Below are positions 44,851-53,925 of a stretch of 60,862 nucleotides of DNA, in pieces. The notes below the pieces were generated by a model. That model was not told where the DNA came from, searched no databases, and saw only the letters and a list, made by a program, of their open reading frames with translations. The stretch is from Methanolobus sp. (GTDB lineage Archaea; Halobacteriota; Methanosarcinia; Methanosarcinales; Methanosarcinaceae), in NCBI RefSeq assembly GCF_016278385.1, contig NZ_JADQBY010000040.1, forward strand, positions 1-60,862, in the 5' to 3' direction. The stretch's first letter is position 1; each line of letters begins with the position of its first letter. The translations under genes and the position numbers were made by a program.

Positions 44851-45381
44851 ATGTCAAAAGAAGGATTTACATTATGGTTTACAGGTTGGTCAGGAGCTGG
44901 CAAAACAACAATTGCAATGGCTATTGAGGAAGAACTGAAAAAAAGAAAAATGGGATATGTTCAAAGACTTGATGGGGATCTTGTCAGAGAGTATCTATGT
45001 CACGATTTGGGTTTTTCAAAAGAAGACCGGAATGAGAACATAAGAAGAGCAACATTTGTTGCTGAAATGTTATCTAAAAATGGTGTTATAACGCTTGTTT
45101 CGTTCATATCTCCATATCGGTCTTTAAGGGAGTATGCAAGAATCAGATGTCATAATTTTACTGAGATTTATGTTAAATGTGATCGTGACATATTGATTGA
45201 AAGGGATGTAAAAGGTCTTTATAAGAAGGCACTTGCAAATGAAATCTCAGAATTCACTGGAATAAGCGATCCTTATGAAGAACCTTTAAATCCTGAACTT
45301 GTGCTTGATACTGGAAAGGAAGAAGTTTCGGAATCAGTGAATAAAGTAATAAAATATCTTTATGAAGAGCAACTTATCTGA
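44851..45381 (+). CDS. cysC: Adenylylsulfate (APS) kinase
   Basis: 176 residues from ATG 44851 (GAGTGG upstream). P-loop [47 protein letters not shown] and [14 protein letters not shown] are diagnostic of CysC, followed by [20 protein letters not shown]. It phosphorylates APS to PAPS. Single-domain and free-standing. 7 nt from cysQ, 10 nt before cysD. Encoded beside a sulfotransferase, it is likely to make donor for sulfation. Confidence 0.94.
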   Translation: MSKEGFTLWFTGWSGAGKTTIAMAIEEELKKRKMGYVQRLDGDLVREYLCHDLGFSKEDRNENIRRATFVAEMLSKNGVITLVSFISPYRSLREYARIRCHNFTEIYVKCDRDILIERDVKGLYKKALANEISEFTGISDPYEEPLNPELVLDTGKEEVSESVNKVIKYLYEEQLI

Positions 45382-45391
45382 GGAGCATAAA

Positions 45392-46300
45392 ATGTCCGCT
45401 ACAGAAGAATCTTATCGGCTTTCAAATCTAAAGACACTTGAGGCAGAAAGTATAGGTATCATAAGGGAAGTTGCTTCTGAATTCGAAAATCCTGTAATGT
45501 TATATTCGGTAGGAAAAGACTCTTCGGTAATGGCACATCTGGCTATCAAAGCATTTTATCCGAAAAAAGTGCCTTTTCCTTTGTTACATATTGATACCGG
45601 GTATAAGTTCCCTGAAATGTATACTTTCAGAGATGGTTACACAAAGAAGAATAATCTTGATCTGAAAATTCATAAGAACGAGGAAGCTCTTAGAAAAGGA
45701 ATTAATCCTCTTTCAGTAGGAACAGTCAAATGCTGTGCTGAGCTTAAAACAAAAGCACTACTCGATGCGTTAAAAGAGGGCGGCTATGATGCTGCTTTTG
45801 GTGGTGCCCGCAGAGATGAAGAGAAATCCAGGGCAAAGGAAAGGATATTTTCCTTCAGGGACAAGCACGGTCAATGGAATCCAAAGAATCAGAAACCTGA
45901 ATTGTGGAACATCTTCAATTCACAAATAGACCCCGGAGAATCTATCAGAGTATTCCCACTTTCTAACTGGACTGAACTTGATATCTGGACTTACATTTAT
46001 CATGAGAATATTGACATTGTTCCTCTTTACTTTGCCAAAAAAAGACCGGTTATTGAAAAGAATAATCAACTTATTCCAGCTTATACAAATGAGCATGAAG
46101 AAGAGATCAAAGAAGTTATGTGTCGTTTCAGGACCCTTGGATGTCATTATTGTACAGGCGCAGTAAGATCAGATGCAGTTACTCTGCCACAAATAATTGA
46201 GGAAATGATGGTTGCACGTCATTCAGAACGTATTACAAGAGTGATCGATCATGATCAGGACAGTTCAATGGAACAAAAGAAGAGGGAGGGATACTTTTGA
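45392..46300 (+). CDS. cysD: Sulfate adenylyltransferase subunit 2
   Basis: 302 residues from ATG 45392 (GAGGAGC upstream). PP-loop-type ATP binding [19 protein letters not shown], then [55 protein letters not shown] and [14 protein letters not shown]. This is the catalytic subunit of the heterodimeric ATP sulfurylase that makes APS from sulfate and ATP. Its stop overlaps the cysN start by 4 nt, implying translational coupling. Methanogens mostly assimilate sulfide, so CysDN is not expected in all of them. Confidence 0.94.
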   Translation: MSATEESYRLSNLKTLEAESIGIIREVASEFENPVMLYSVGKDSSVMAHLAIKAFYPKKVPFPLLHIDTGYKFPEMYTFRDGYTKKNNLDLKIHKNEEALRKGINPLSVGTVKCCAELKTKALLDALKEGGYDAAFGGARRDEEKSRAKERIFSFRDKHGQWNPKNQKPELWNIFNSQIDPGESIRVFPLSNWTELDIWTYIYHENIDIVPLYFAKKRPVIEKNNQLIPAYTNEHEEEIKEVMCRFRTLGCHYCTGAVRSDAVTLPQIIEEMMVARHSERITRVIDHDQDSSMEQKKREGYF

Positions 46301-47841
46301 AAGGTTCTGAATCTTTGATTGAACAAAACCAGAATATTGGTCTGTTAAGATTTGCTACTGCAGGAAGTGTGGATGATGGGAAATCAACCCTAATAGGCAG
46401 ACTTCTACATGACTCTAAATCAATATTTGAAGACCAATTAAGTTCTATAAAAGACTATTCTAAACTTCATCGAAATCAGGAAATAGATTATTCTCTGGTA
46501 ACAGATGGTCTGAAATCTGAAAGAGAACAGGGAATAACGATAGATGTCGCCTACAGGTTCTATTCAACTCCTAAGAGACGGTTTATCATTGCTGATACAC
46601 CAGGTCATGAGCAATATACCAGAAACATGGCTACCGGTGCATCAAATGCCTCTCTTGCCCTGATTCTTGTTGATGCCAGGAATGGTGTTATGACCCAGAC
46701 CCGTAGACATACTTTCATATCTTCTCTTCTTGGGATCAGGCATTTTGTAGTTGCAATCAATAAAATGGATCTTGTTGATTACTCTGAAGAAGTATTTGAG
46801 AAAATTGTTGATGAGTATAACATTTTTTCTGATAAATTGTCAGCAGAGTCGATATACTTCATACCAATAAGCGCTCTTAAAGGTGATAATGTAATCGAGA
46901 GAAGCAGCAACATGCCATGGTATGGAGGATCGACATTACTGGATTATCTGGAGAACGTGAATGTATCAGGCGGTCGTAACCTGATCGATTTCAGGTTCCC
47001 GGTACAATATGTCAACTGGGACGGCAGTGATTTTAGAGGGTATTGTGGAACAATAGCTTCAGGGGTTATTCGTAAAGGGGAGAGAGTAAGGATTCTTCCA
47101 TCAGGAAAGACAACTGAAATCTCAAGGATCGTGACTTATGATGGAGATCTTGATTATGCATTTGCTCCTATGGCAGTGACACTTTGCCTTAAGGATGACA
47201 TTGATGTTAGTCGCGGTGATGTTATTGCCAGAGCTCATAATCTTCCTGCGATTGTCGGAACAATGGAAGCTAATTTAGTATGGATGGATTCTGATCCTAT
47301 GGAAATTGGGAAGGATTATCTGATAAAGCATACTACAAGGACACTGAAAGGAAGTTTTACCGAAGTTCTTTATAAATTCGATCCTGAAGATATTCATAGA
47401 AAACCTGCAGAAATGTTAAGCTTAAATGATATCGGGAAAGTTAAAATCGAATTAAAGAGTCCGATTTTTGCTGATATATACTCTAATAATAAGATCACAG
47501 GTTCATTTATTGTGATCGATCCACATACTAACCAGACAGCTGCTGCCGGAATGATATCAAAATACAAGCAGGTTTCTCCTGATAAAGCCTGTGAGTCTGT
47601 AAAAGCCAGGGTCATAAAGTATCCGGGATTGAAACAAGAAGAGGCAAAGAGCAATTATGACCGTCTGTCCATGCAAGGCACACACTGCATTTATGTGGAT
47701 GATGAATTACTGATTGAAGGTTTGTGTAAAGGAATTCCAGTTAAAAGCAAGGAATATTCCAATATTGTGGAGGAACTTTGCAGTATTGTTACCAGATCGG
47801 GCGTATCAGTGGTTTTGTGCTCAGAGTCTATAAGTAATTGA
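46297..47841 (+). CDS. cysN: Sulfate adenylyltransferase subunit 1 (GTPase)
   Basis: 514 residues starting at TTG 46297, six nt after GAGGGAGGG. Elongation-factor-like GTPase: [57 protein letters not shown] and a SALKG loop, then beta-barrel domains with [16 protein letters not shown] and [17 protein letters not shown]. It couples GTP hydrolysis to APS formation with CysD. There is no C-terminal CysC fusion; the C-terminal 80 residues are an extension ending [14 protein letters not shown], which resembles a degenerate APS-kinase tail rather than an active domain. Confidence 0.93.
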   Translation: MKGSESLIEQNQNIGLLRFATAGSVDDGKSTLIGRLLHDSKSIFEDQLSSIKDYSKLHRNQEIDYSLVTDGLKSEREQGITIDVAYRFYSTPKRRFIIADTPGHEQYTRNMATGASNASLALILVDARNGVMTQTRRHTFISSLLGIRHFVVAINKMDLVDYSEEVFEKIVDEYNIFSDKLSAESIYFIPISALKGDNVIERSSNMPWYGGSTLLDYLENVNVSGGRNLIDFRFPVQYVNWDGSDFRGYCGTIASGVIRKGERVRILPSGKTTEISRIVTYDGDLDYAFAPMAVTLCLKDDIDVSRGDVIARAHNLPAIVGTMEANLVWMDSDPMEIGKDYLIKHTTRTLKGSFTEVLYKFDPEDIHRKPAEMLSLNDIGKVKIELKSPIFADIYSNNKITGSFIVIDPHTNQTAAAGMISKYKQVSPDKACESVKARVIKYPGLKQEEAKSNYDRLSMQGTHCIYVDDELLIEGLCKGIPVKSKEYSNIVEELCSIVTRSGVSVVLCSESISN

Positions 47842-47960
47842 ATTTGATTGTCCCAAATCAGAATTGCAGGAATATATCTGAAACCGTATGGACTACAAGC
47901 ATAAGCAAAGTCTGGTTTGAAAAGTCATGTGGTATATGATTTCAAACAGTGGTGGCGTGA

Positions 47961-49352
47961 ATGACAGAAATTAAGCCCAATTACAGAGTATTACTGGTAA
48001 GTTTCGTTATTCTGTTATTCATATACCTCGTTCCGACTCCCAATGGTCTATCTGTCGAGGGTAAGAATGCACTTGGAATATTTGTTGTAGCTATCATTCT
48101 ATGGACAACAAGTGCCATTCCTCTTTCAGTAACCGGTCTTCTTGTAATTGCTCTCTTGCCATTGCTTAATGTGATGTCCAGCAAGGAAGCTTTTGCACTT
48201 TTTGGAAATCAGGCAGTATTCTTCATTATGGGTGCATTTATTCTTGCAGCCGCAATGATGAAAACAGGACTCAGTAAAAGAGCTGCCCTTTTGATGCTAA
48301 GCAAGTTCGATGGAACTCCACGAAGGCTTTTATTTAGTGTTATGTTTTCTTCTGCACTGCTTTCATTCATAATGCCTGAACACGCTGTTGCTGCAATGAT
48401 GTTTCCTGTAGTAGCAGCGATTGCAGACAGTCTGGACCTTGAACCTCTGAACAGCAAATATGGGACATTACTTTTCCTTTCAATGGCCTGGGGTGCAATA
48501 ATAGGAGGTGTTGGGACACTTCTCGGAGGAGCCAGAAACCCACTTGCAATAGGCCTTCTTGAGGAGAATTCAGGAGTAACAATAAGTTTTTTTGAATGGT
48601 GCATAGCGATAATACCTATTGTATTTGTAATGCTTGCAGTTGGGTTTATTACGCTGAATCTCTTTTTCAAGATAGATGTTCATGATGTCAGATCTGCAAA
48701 AGAAGTGCTCGAAAGACAGTTAAATAGAATGGGTAAAATGAGCATTTATGAAAAAAAAGCAGGTGGGATCTTGTTTTTTACTGTTCTTGCATGGATCTTC
48801 TTTGGACATATAATAGGGTTGGCTGAAATTGCAGTGCTATCAGGTGTATCTTTATTTATTCTCAATGTGATTAGCTGGGATGATGTAGAGTCAAATGTGA
48901 ACTGGGGAATCATCTTGATGTACGGGGGTGCTATTTCCATGGGTTCTGCACTGGTTACTACAGGTGCTGTAGAATGGATTGCAGACACGGTACTTAATAA
49001 TGGATATCCGAATCCCTTCGTTATGTTGATCATTATTTCATTGGTAGCAAAGTTTCTGACAGAAGGTGTTAGTAATTCAGCAGCAGTAGCTATACTACTC
49101 CCAATTGGCTTTAGCCTTGGAGCTGTTATTGATATTAATCCAATAGCTATGACCTATATGGTGGCAGTTCCTGCAGGTCTTGCATTTATCCTGCCAATGG
49201 GGACACCTGCAAACGCAATTGCATATTCCTCAGGCTATTATGAAATAAAAGAAATACTTCTTCCCGGGTTAGTTTTAAATCTAATATCATGGATAGTGTT
49301 TATCCTGATGGCACTCACTTATTGGCCTTTAATAGGAATAAGCCTAACATAG
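47961..49352 (+). CDS. SLC13/DASS-family anion transporter, probable sulfate importer
   Basis: 463 residues and about 11-12 membrane spans. Family motifs: EGKNALGIFVVAIILWTTSA, FFIMGAFILAAAMMKTGLS, TEGVSNSAAVAILLPIGF and PMGTPANAIAYSSGYY. DASS proteins use Na+ to import sulfate, di- or tricarboxylates. Position 119 nt after cysN on the same strand makes sulfate the best guess. It contains no TrkA-C or other cytoplasmic domain; the UspA-like protein next to it may supply regulation. Confidence 0.88.
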   Translation: MTEIKPNYRVLLVSFVILLFIYLVPTPNGLSVEGKNALGIFVVAIILWTTSAIPLSVTGLLVIALLPLLNVMSSKEAFALFGNQAVFFIMGAFILAAAMMKTGLSKRAALLMLSKFDGTPRRLLFSVMFSSALLSFIMPEHAVAAMMFPVVAAIADSLDLEPLNSKYGTLLFLSMAWGAIIGGVGTLLGGARNPLAIGLLEENSGVTISFFEWCIAIIPIVFVMLAVGFITLNLFFKIDVHDVRSAKEVLERQLNRMGKMSIYEKKAGGILFFTVLAWIFFGHIIGLAEIAVLSGVSLFILNVISWDDVESNVNWGIILMYGGAISMGSALVTTGAVEWIADTVLNNGYPNPFVMLIIISLVAKFLTEGVSNSAAVAILLPIGFSLGAVIDINPIAMTYMVAVPAGLAFILPMGTPANAIAYSSGYYEIKEILLPGLVLNLISWIVFILMALTYWPLIGISLT

Positions 49353-49364
49353 CATTATACAATA

Positions 49365-49811
49365 ATGAGAAATATGAATAAAATAAATACTGTGCTTGTG
49401 GCATTTTCTGCAACCTTTATCCATATGGGGCAAGCTAAAAAAGCTCTTGATATGGCAGAAAAAAACAAAGCTAAATTGATTATCCTGAGTGTACGTGATA
49501 AAAATATATCTCAAATGGTCGCCAATGTTTCAAAGGATCATGGTTTTCTTGGCAGGGATGTTGTCAAAAAACTAACTGACGATATCAAAAAAGACAGGGA
49601 TGAATTAATTGATCACAGGCTAGGTCTTGTGGAAAAAGAAGCTGTAAAACATGGGATAGATTTTAAAACTGTGAAAATTAAAGGGAAGTTTGAGGACAGT
49701 GTTTTTTTAATATCAAAAAAGTATGATGTTGATTTGATTATCATTGAGGCGTCAAATAAACATTTCTCGGGTTTGAACGATGCAAAAAATTACGAGATAA
49801 TAACTGTTTGA
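49365..49811 (+). CDS. UspA-like universal stress protein
   Basis: 148 residues, 12 nt after the transporter stop; the ATG at 49374 is an alternative start. Usp fold: INTVLVAFSATFIHMGQAKK, ALDMAEKNKAKLIILSVRD, then VKIKGKFEDSVFLISKKYDV and DLIIIEASNKH. The usual ATP-binding GxxGxxxxxxxxxGS segment near the end is replaced by NKHFSGLNDAKNYEIITV, so nucleotide binding is doubtful. Usp proteins paired with transporters often regulate them, so it may tune the SLC13 protein. Confidence 0.78.
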   Translation: MRNMNKINTVLVAFSATFIHMGQAKKALDMAEKNKAKLIILSVRDKNISQMVANVSKDHGFLGRDVVKKLTDDIKKDRDELIDHRLGLVEKEAVKHGIDFKTVKIKGKFEDSVFLISKKYDVDLIIIEASNKHFSGLNDAKNYEIITV

Positions 49812-49969
49812 ATTATAACTAGTGTTTTCTAAAATGAAGCTTTCAATTCCAAACGTGATATCTATTTTTTTTTCCACAAATTCTTTAATCATTTTTTAAT
49901 GTATACATCACTTCTATACATGCTTCACATAATTTATAACAGATTTAGTTTAAAGGCCCCCAATATAAT

Positions 49970-50185
49970 CTATCTTCCACCAAACAAAAAACTCAACAAC
50001 TCCACTCTCTTCTCTACCATAATCAAAGGAATACACGGAACTATCGATAACAAAAATACCAGAACATAGTCCTGCACACCTAAAACCATTATTGTAAACA
50101 ATCTGAAAAGCGGATGAAACAGATAAATTATCATCGTATTGCGCCCCAGATAATATAAATTTAAGACAGGTTCAGTGAGAAACAT
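49970..50185 (-). pseudogene. 3' fragment of an acyltransferase-3 family gene
   Basis: The frame ends LYYLGRNTMIIYLFHPLFRL, FTIMVLGVQDYVLVFLLSI and VPCIPLIMVEKRVEL. This is the last part of an acyltransferase-3 (OafA/NodX-like) membrane protein (LGxNSLxIYLxHPL). The rest of the gene is absent, replaced upstream by yjbQ, so it is a truncated remnant about 70 codons long. Intact members O-acylate surface glycans. Confidence 0.55.
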
Positions 50186-50576
50186 GCAAATTCAGACCGG
50201 AAAGAGGATCGAACTGATAGATATTACAAAAAAGGTGCAAAAGTACATAAGTGAGACAGAAGTGCAGAACGGTATATGTGTTATAAGTACAAAACACACC
50301 ACCACTTCAATTATCGTTAACGAGAATGAATCAGGTCTTGCTTCTGACATATTGACATTGCTGGATAAGCTCATCCCGGCACACGCAGGTTATGCTCATG
50401 ACAGAATAGACAATAATGCAGATGCCCACCTAAAAGCTGTAATGCTTGGAAGCAGTGAAACTATTCCGGTTATTGCTAGCATACTACTGCTTGGCACATG
50501 GCAGAGCATTTTCCTTGCGGAACTGGATGGTCCCAGAACAAGAGAGGTTACAATTACAGTTGTTAGTAATGATTGA
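50184..50576 (+). CDS. yjbQ: YjbQ/UPF0047 family protein
   Basis: 130 residues from ATG 50184. The UPF0047 motifs are present: TGKRIELIDITKKVQKYI, VISTKHTTTSIIVNENE, AHDRIDNNADAHLKAVMLGS, SILLLGTWQSIFLAELDGPR and REVTI. Members bind a metal with His and Glu and show thiamine-phosphate-synthase activity in E. coli, but their physiological role is unsettled. Monocistronic. Confidence 0.92.
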   Translation: MQIQTGKRIELIDITKKVQKYISETEVQNGICVISTKHTTTSIIVNENESGLASDILTLLDKLIPAHAGYAHDRIDNNADAHLKAVMLGSSETIPVIASILLLGTWQSIFLAELDGPRTREVTITVVSND

Positions 50577-50654
50577 AACTGTATAAAATGGAGTAATCAA
50601 TAAAAATCGTCAGAGTAAAGAACAAGGAAAAAAGAAATAGAAACAAAAACGGTT

Positions 50655-50855
50655 TTATTCGCTTGATTTTTCGTAGTCAGCGTGTGCATAGAAACATCTT
50701 TTCGGAGTACAGACGGCATCTGTGCTCTTGAGAGTCTTGAGTATTTTGCTGACCTCTTTGCTTTTAAGACCTGTTACTTCAGCAATCTCGCCTGGTCTCA
50801 TTGGTTTTGCTGCATCTTTAAGTGCGTCAAGTACTTTCTGTTCATCGTCTGCCAT
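50655..50855 (-). CDS. Small winged-helix DNA-binding protein
   Basis: 66 residues, one winged helix: QKVLDALKDAAKPMRPGEIA, EVTGLKSKEVSKILKTLKST and DAVCTPKRCFYAHADYE. Single-domain archaeal wHTH proteins of this type are widespread. Two Cys at the wing (VCTPKRC) could bind metal or form a disulfide. Targets unknown. Confidence 0.82.
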   Translation of the reverse strand: MADDEQKVLDALKDAAKPMRPGEIAEVTGLKSKEVSKILKTLKSTDAVCTPKRCFYAHADYEKSSE

Positions 50856-50916
50856 GATTCATTTCTCCTGTAGTTTATTGAAATAAGTGTAAAGACATGA
50901 TATTGTCCTGTTAAAG

Positions 50917-51333
50917 TTAATCGAAGGACTTACTTATTGTTTTTGCCAGTTCGGGAAGGTTGTCTGTTGAAGGATTCAATTCTACGATGGTGTGCATGTT
51001 ACCTTCTCCATCTCCTGCACGTCTTGGTATGATATGAACGTGCACATGTGGCACAGTCTGCCCGGCAATCTCACCGTTATTGATGCCCACATTCATTCCT
51101 TCAAGTTTTAGTGTATTCTCCAAAACCTTTGAAATTTTATTCACTGACGTGAAAAGGGCGGATGCATCTTTTCCTTCCATATCTGTGAACCTGTCAAAAT
51201 GCTTTTTCGGAAGAACAATGGTATGCCCCTCTGAACAGGGGAAAATATCGAGAAATGCATAAACAAATTCGTCTTCATAGACCTTATGCGAAGGAATCTC
51301 ACCGGCAACTATTTTGCAAAACAGGCAATCCAT
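50917..51333 (-). CDS. HIT-family nucleotide hydrolase
   Basis: 138 residues from ATG 51333; a GTG at 51342 is an alternative. HIT signatures: MDCLFCKIVAGEIPSHKVYE, DIFPCSEGHTIVLPKKHFDR, INNGEIAGQTVPHVHVHI with the active-site HVHVHIIPRR. The enzyme cleaves adenosine phosphoramidates or dinucleoside polyphosphates. The N-terminal CxxC pair (CLFC) with a later His suggests zinc. Monocistronic. Confidence 0.92.
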   Translation of the reverse strand: MDCLFCKIVAGEIPSHKVYEDEFVYAFLDIFPCSEGHTIVLPKKHFDRFTDMEGKDASALFTSVNKISKVLENTLKLEGMNVGINNGEIAGQTVPHVHVHIIPRRAGDGEGNMHTIVELNPSTDNLPELAKTISKSFD

Positions 51334-51342
51334 GGGTATCAC

Positions 51343-51560
51343 ACTTCTTTCTTTGATGGTTTCAATATTTAATGATTGTTGTTGAGCGAAGTTTGAGTAT
51401 GTTTGGAGTTATGCCTTTTTACTGAAAACTAGAGAGCTTGCTCAGCATCTTATTGGTAAGAAAAAGCCTATAGATATTAGCAAGCCTGTTTATATATTGA
51501 AAGACAGGATTCGGATGATATAAGGCAAAAGATACTGAGTATTTCCTATCCATTTAAAAA
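51343..51560. other. Intergenic stretch with a coding-like fossil
   Basis: Plus-strand frame ending at TAA 51518-51520 reads AKFEYVWSYAFLLKTRELAQ, HLIGKKKPIDISKPVYI and LKDRIRMI with no start codon. The amino-acid pattern is protein-like, so this may be the tail of a lost gene. I do not recognise it. Confidence 0.25.
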
Positions 51561-52313
51561 TCAATTCTCTTCAGGTGCAAGAGAGGAATATATATCGCCT
51601 ATACCTTCCATCACTTTAAATCCTTTACCAGTGATCATATAATCACCTCTTTCATGGCGCTGGATGATCATACCGCTATCCGAGAGCTTCTGGAGATGGA
51701 ATAAAAGGTTTCCTCCCCGAAGGTCTGTGAGTTTGGAAAGGGCAGAAAAACTCATTGACTGGCTGGAAACTGCTTTTAATATCTCAAATCGCTTTGCATG
51801 GCATAAGGATTCGAGCACTTCATCGATCACGGTTTGTGCCGGAAGAAGGGATATGTCCTGCTTCGTATCATTCTTGGTCTCATATATCCTCATGGACTGC
51901 ATGAGATTTACCTGCTTTTCAAAAAGGTCACTTGCCTCGGAGAAGCAGATATCACATTTATCGTATGGCATACCGTTCCTTAAGTTTTTAAATGCTAAGC
52001 GACTGTCATCAATAATATCACAGTCAACATGAGCTTGCTTGACAAGGGCTGCATTCTTCTGTAACATATCTGTGAAAACGGGCCTGCATTCCTCAAGTTT
52101 ATCGCATTTCTTAACCATGTTCTTTGAAAGACCTGCTTTTACATCAGCAATGAGATGTTTTTCCAGAACATTGGAATAATCATTTCGGACAAAAGCCAGA
52201 ATGGATTCGAGATGTTCCCTATTGGAATCTTCTATAAATGTCCTCATATCCCTGTGGATCTCATTGAGCTTTTCCTTTATATCGTCAATTTCAGAGTCGG
52301 GTTTTTTATTCAT
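51561..52313 (-). CDS. Cys-rich winged-helix transcriptional regulator
   Basis: 250 residues. An N-terminal helical domain (1-160) holds Cys at about 70, 76, 98, 119 and 122, including KKCDKLEEC and YDKCDICFSEA, which could bind metal or sense redox state. The C-terminal ArsR-like winged helix (about 163-240): LESLCHAKRFEILKAVSSQS, MSFSALSKLTDLRGGNLLFH and LQKLSDSGMIIQRHERGDYM. It diverges from the flavoprotein gene at 52.5 kb and probably controls it and the redox genes beyond. This is not MsvR, which has the opposite domain order. Confidence 0.85.
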   Translation of the reverse strand: MNKKPDSEIDDIKEKLNEIHRDMRTFIEDSNREHLESILAFVRNDYSNVLEKHLIADVKAGLSKNMVKKCDKLEECRPVFTDMLQKNAALVKQAHVDCDIIDDSRLAFKNLRNGMPYDKCDICFSEASDLFEKQVNLMQSMRIYETKNDTKQDISLLPAQTVIDEVLESLCHAKRFEILKAVSSQSMSFSALSKLTDLRGGNLLFHLQKLSDSGMIIQRHERGDYMITGKGFKVMEGIGDIYSSLAPEEN

Positions 52314-52504
52314 AATAGTGATTTATGCGCATAGCTTATAAGAGTTTCCAGTAAACCCCTGGAGGTTATTGCAGTTACCCATACATACTAAATACAGTAC
52401 AGTGTCGATTAAGCTTATTTGAATAACTATCTATGACCTATTGTGATATTCTGATAGACAAAATCACTCGTATTTTTCAAGTACTGCTCAGGAAGGAGAA
52501 GAAT

Positions 52505-53093
52505 ATGAAAGTCGTCGCAATCAATGGAAGCCCCAGAAAAGAAGGAAATACAGCAAAGCTCATAGGCCATGTATTTTCAGAACTTGAAAAAAAGGGAGTG
52601 AGACCGAAATTATCCAGCTTGGCGATAATCCTGTGAGGGGATGTACTGCCTGTATGAAGTGCAAAGAGAATGAAGACAATCGCTGCATCATTAAGAATGA
52701 TATGATCAATGAGTGCATTGAAAAAATGATCGAATCCAATGGTATCATATTAGCAACAACCACATATGTCGCCAATCTGACAAGTGCGATGAAAACTCTG
52801 ATAGAAAGAGCAGCTATAGTTTCTGGGTCAGGCCATACTAAAGGAAAAGATCCACTTTTCAAACGCAAGGTTGGAGCAGCTGTCGTGGCTGTCAGGAGAG
52901 GAGGCTCAATTCATGCATTTGATTCTATCAACCATTTCTTTATGGTCACTCAGATGATAGTTCCGGGATCAAGTTACTGGAACATGGGTATTGGACTTGC
53001 ATCAGGAGATGTGAGTCTGATGAGGAAGGACTTCAGACCATGCAAACCCTCGGCCAGAACATGGCGTGGCTGCTGAAAAAGATCCAGGAATGA
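52505..53093 (+). pseudogene. Iron-sulfur flavoprotein / NADPH-FMN-reductase-like, two frameshifts
   Basis: ATG 52505 with GGAAGGAGAAG upstream. Frame 1: MKVVAINGSPRKEGNTAKLI (FMN loop). Frame 2 from about 52600: EIIQLGDNPVRGCTACMKCK, NRCIIKNDM, TTYVANLTSAMKTLIERA. After about 53012 a third frame ends DEEGLQTMQTLGQNMAWLLK, KIQE, stop at 53091. Both breaks read GTGAG where GTGGAG restores the frame, i.e. one missing G each. Repaired, it is a complete 190-196-residue flavodoxin-fold protein with cluster-type Cys (CTACMKC...C). Either a recent pseudogene or two identical base-calling errors. Confidence 0.8.
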
Positions 53094-53465
53094 TGTATTA
53101 TAAGCAAAATGGAAGCAATGACATTATAGAAGAAATGCCTGCACTTCTATTGAGCAAGTTTGTTGAGAGATGTGTGGTGCAGTGTAAATAATCCAATTAT
53201 GGAAAAAAAGAGAACATATGAGGAAATACCATGTCTGTTTCAATTCTCTGATAATTCAGGATTTTTGTACATAATATGGAATTTATACATATCATGCAGG
53301 CGAGTTTCTGGCAAGACTTAAAGAGTTATGGGGGTTACTCGAATGCACCAAGTGCATTGTGGTGCCGCTTAAGTATATATGAATGACTATACAATAGTAT
53401 ATTGTGGTTCTAATCTTCCGGAAAACATGCAGCCATATATATCATATATAAAGGAGACAAAAATA
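53094..53465. promoter_or_regulatory. Region upstream of the MTH865 gene with a palindrome
   Basis: No convincing gene. AATGCAC-CAA-GTGCATT (53342-53358) is a perfect inverted repeat, 13 nt before a TATA-like AGTATATATG (53372-53381). That spacing suits an operator near the promoter of the MTH865-family gene at 53466. Confidence 0.45.
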
Positions 53466-53705
53466 ATGAGCGTAAAAGAAGATATTCATTCACAGATTCT
53501 TGGCGGACTTGCAAATGCAACATTCCCTATAAATACACCTGAAGATTTGCTTGCAGCATTCCCTGCTGGTGCAGATACCACATGTAAGTCAGGAGATGTC
53601 GAAGTAACTGCAGGTGAAGCAGGAAAACTTCTTACAGCAGAGGACTTCCCATTTGACAATGCAAAACAGATTGCAGACATTCTCGTTGAAAGGGCAGGGT
53701 TATAA
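53466..53705 (+). CDS. MTH865-family protein
   Basis: 79 residues from ATG 53466 (AAGGAGAC upstream; a longer frame from 53379 has no ribosome site). SVKEDIHSQILGGLANATFP, INTPEDLLAAFPAGADTTCK and AGKLLTAEDFPFDNAKQIAD match the MTH865 family, small helical proteins of methanogens with known fold but unknown function. The neighbours are flavoproteins, so a redox-linked role is possible. A T-rich tract follows the stop and may end transcription. Confidence 0.88.
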   Translation: MSVKEDIHSQILGGLANATFPINTPEDLLAAFPAGADTTCKSGDVEVTAGEAGKLLTAEDFPFDNAKQIADILVERAGL

Positions 53706-53925
53706 CTTCCCTCACTTTCTTTAAAGTATCTTTTCCTTTTTTGTTGTTTTTTTGAATTATTGAAATTTAAACCTTAAAAAGACTCGAGCATTTAAAAAAT
53801 GTTTACAAATATTTCTCACCATCGTGTATTTTTATGCGCTGATTTAATAAAAGTACATAATACTAGTCGTCAACATTATAAGGCAGTATAACTCAGATTA
53901 TTTATCAACTATAAGGTGGGAGTTT

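Noticed and set aside
46297-47841. CysN considered as a CysNC fusion
   Set aside because: The C-terminal extension lacks a P-loop; a separate cysC is present upstream.
49812-49969. Possible tRNA or small RNA in the gap after the UspA gene
   Set aside because: AT-rich with no cloverleaf arms or T-loop consensus.
51561-52313. Winged-helix protein considered as MsvR
   Set aside because: MsvR has its DNA-binding domain at the N-terminus and a V4R domain after it; here the order is reversed and V4R is not evident.
53090-53191. 34-codon ORF after the frameshifted flavoprotein
   Set aside because: It begins inside the stop region of the repaired gene, has no ribosome site and no recognisable features.
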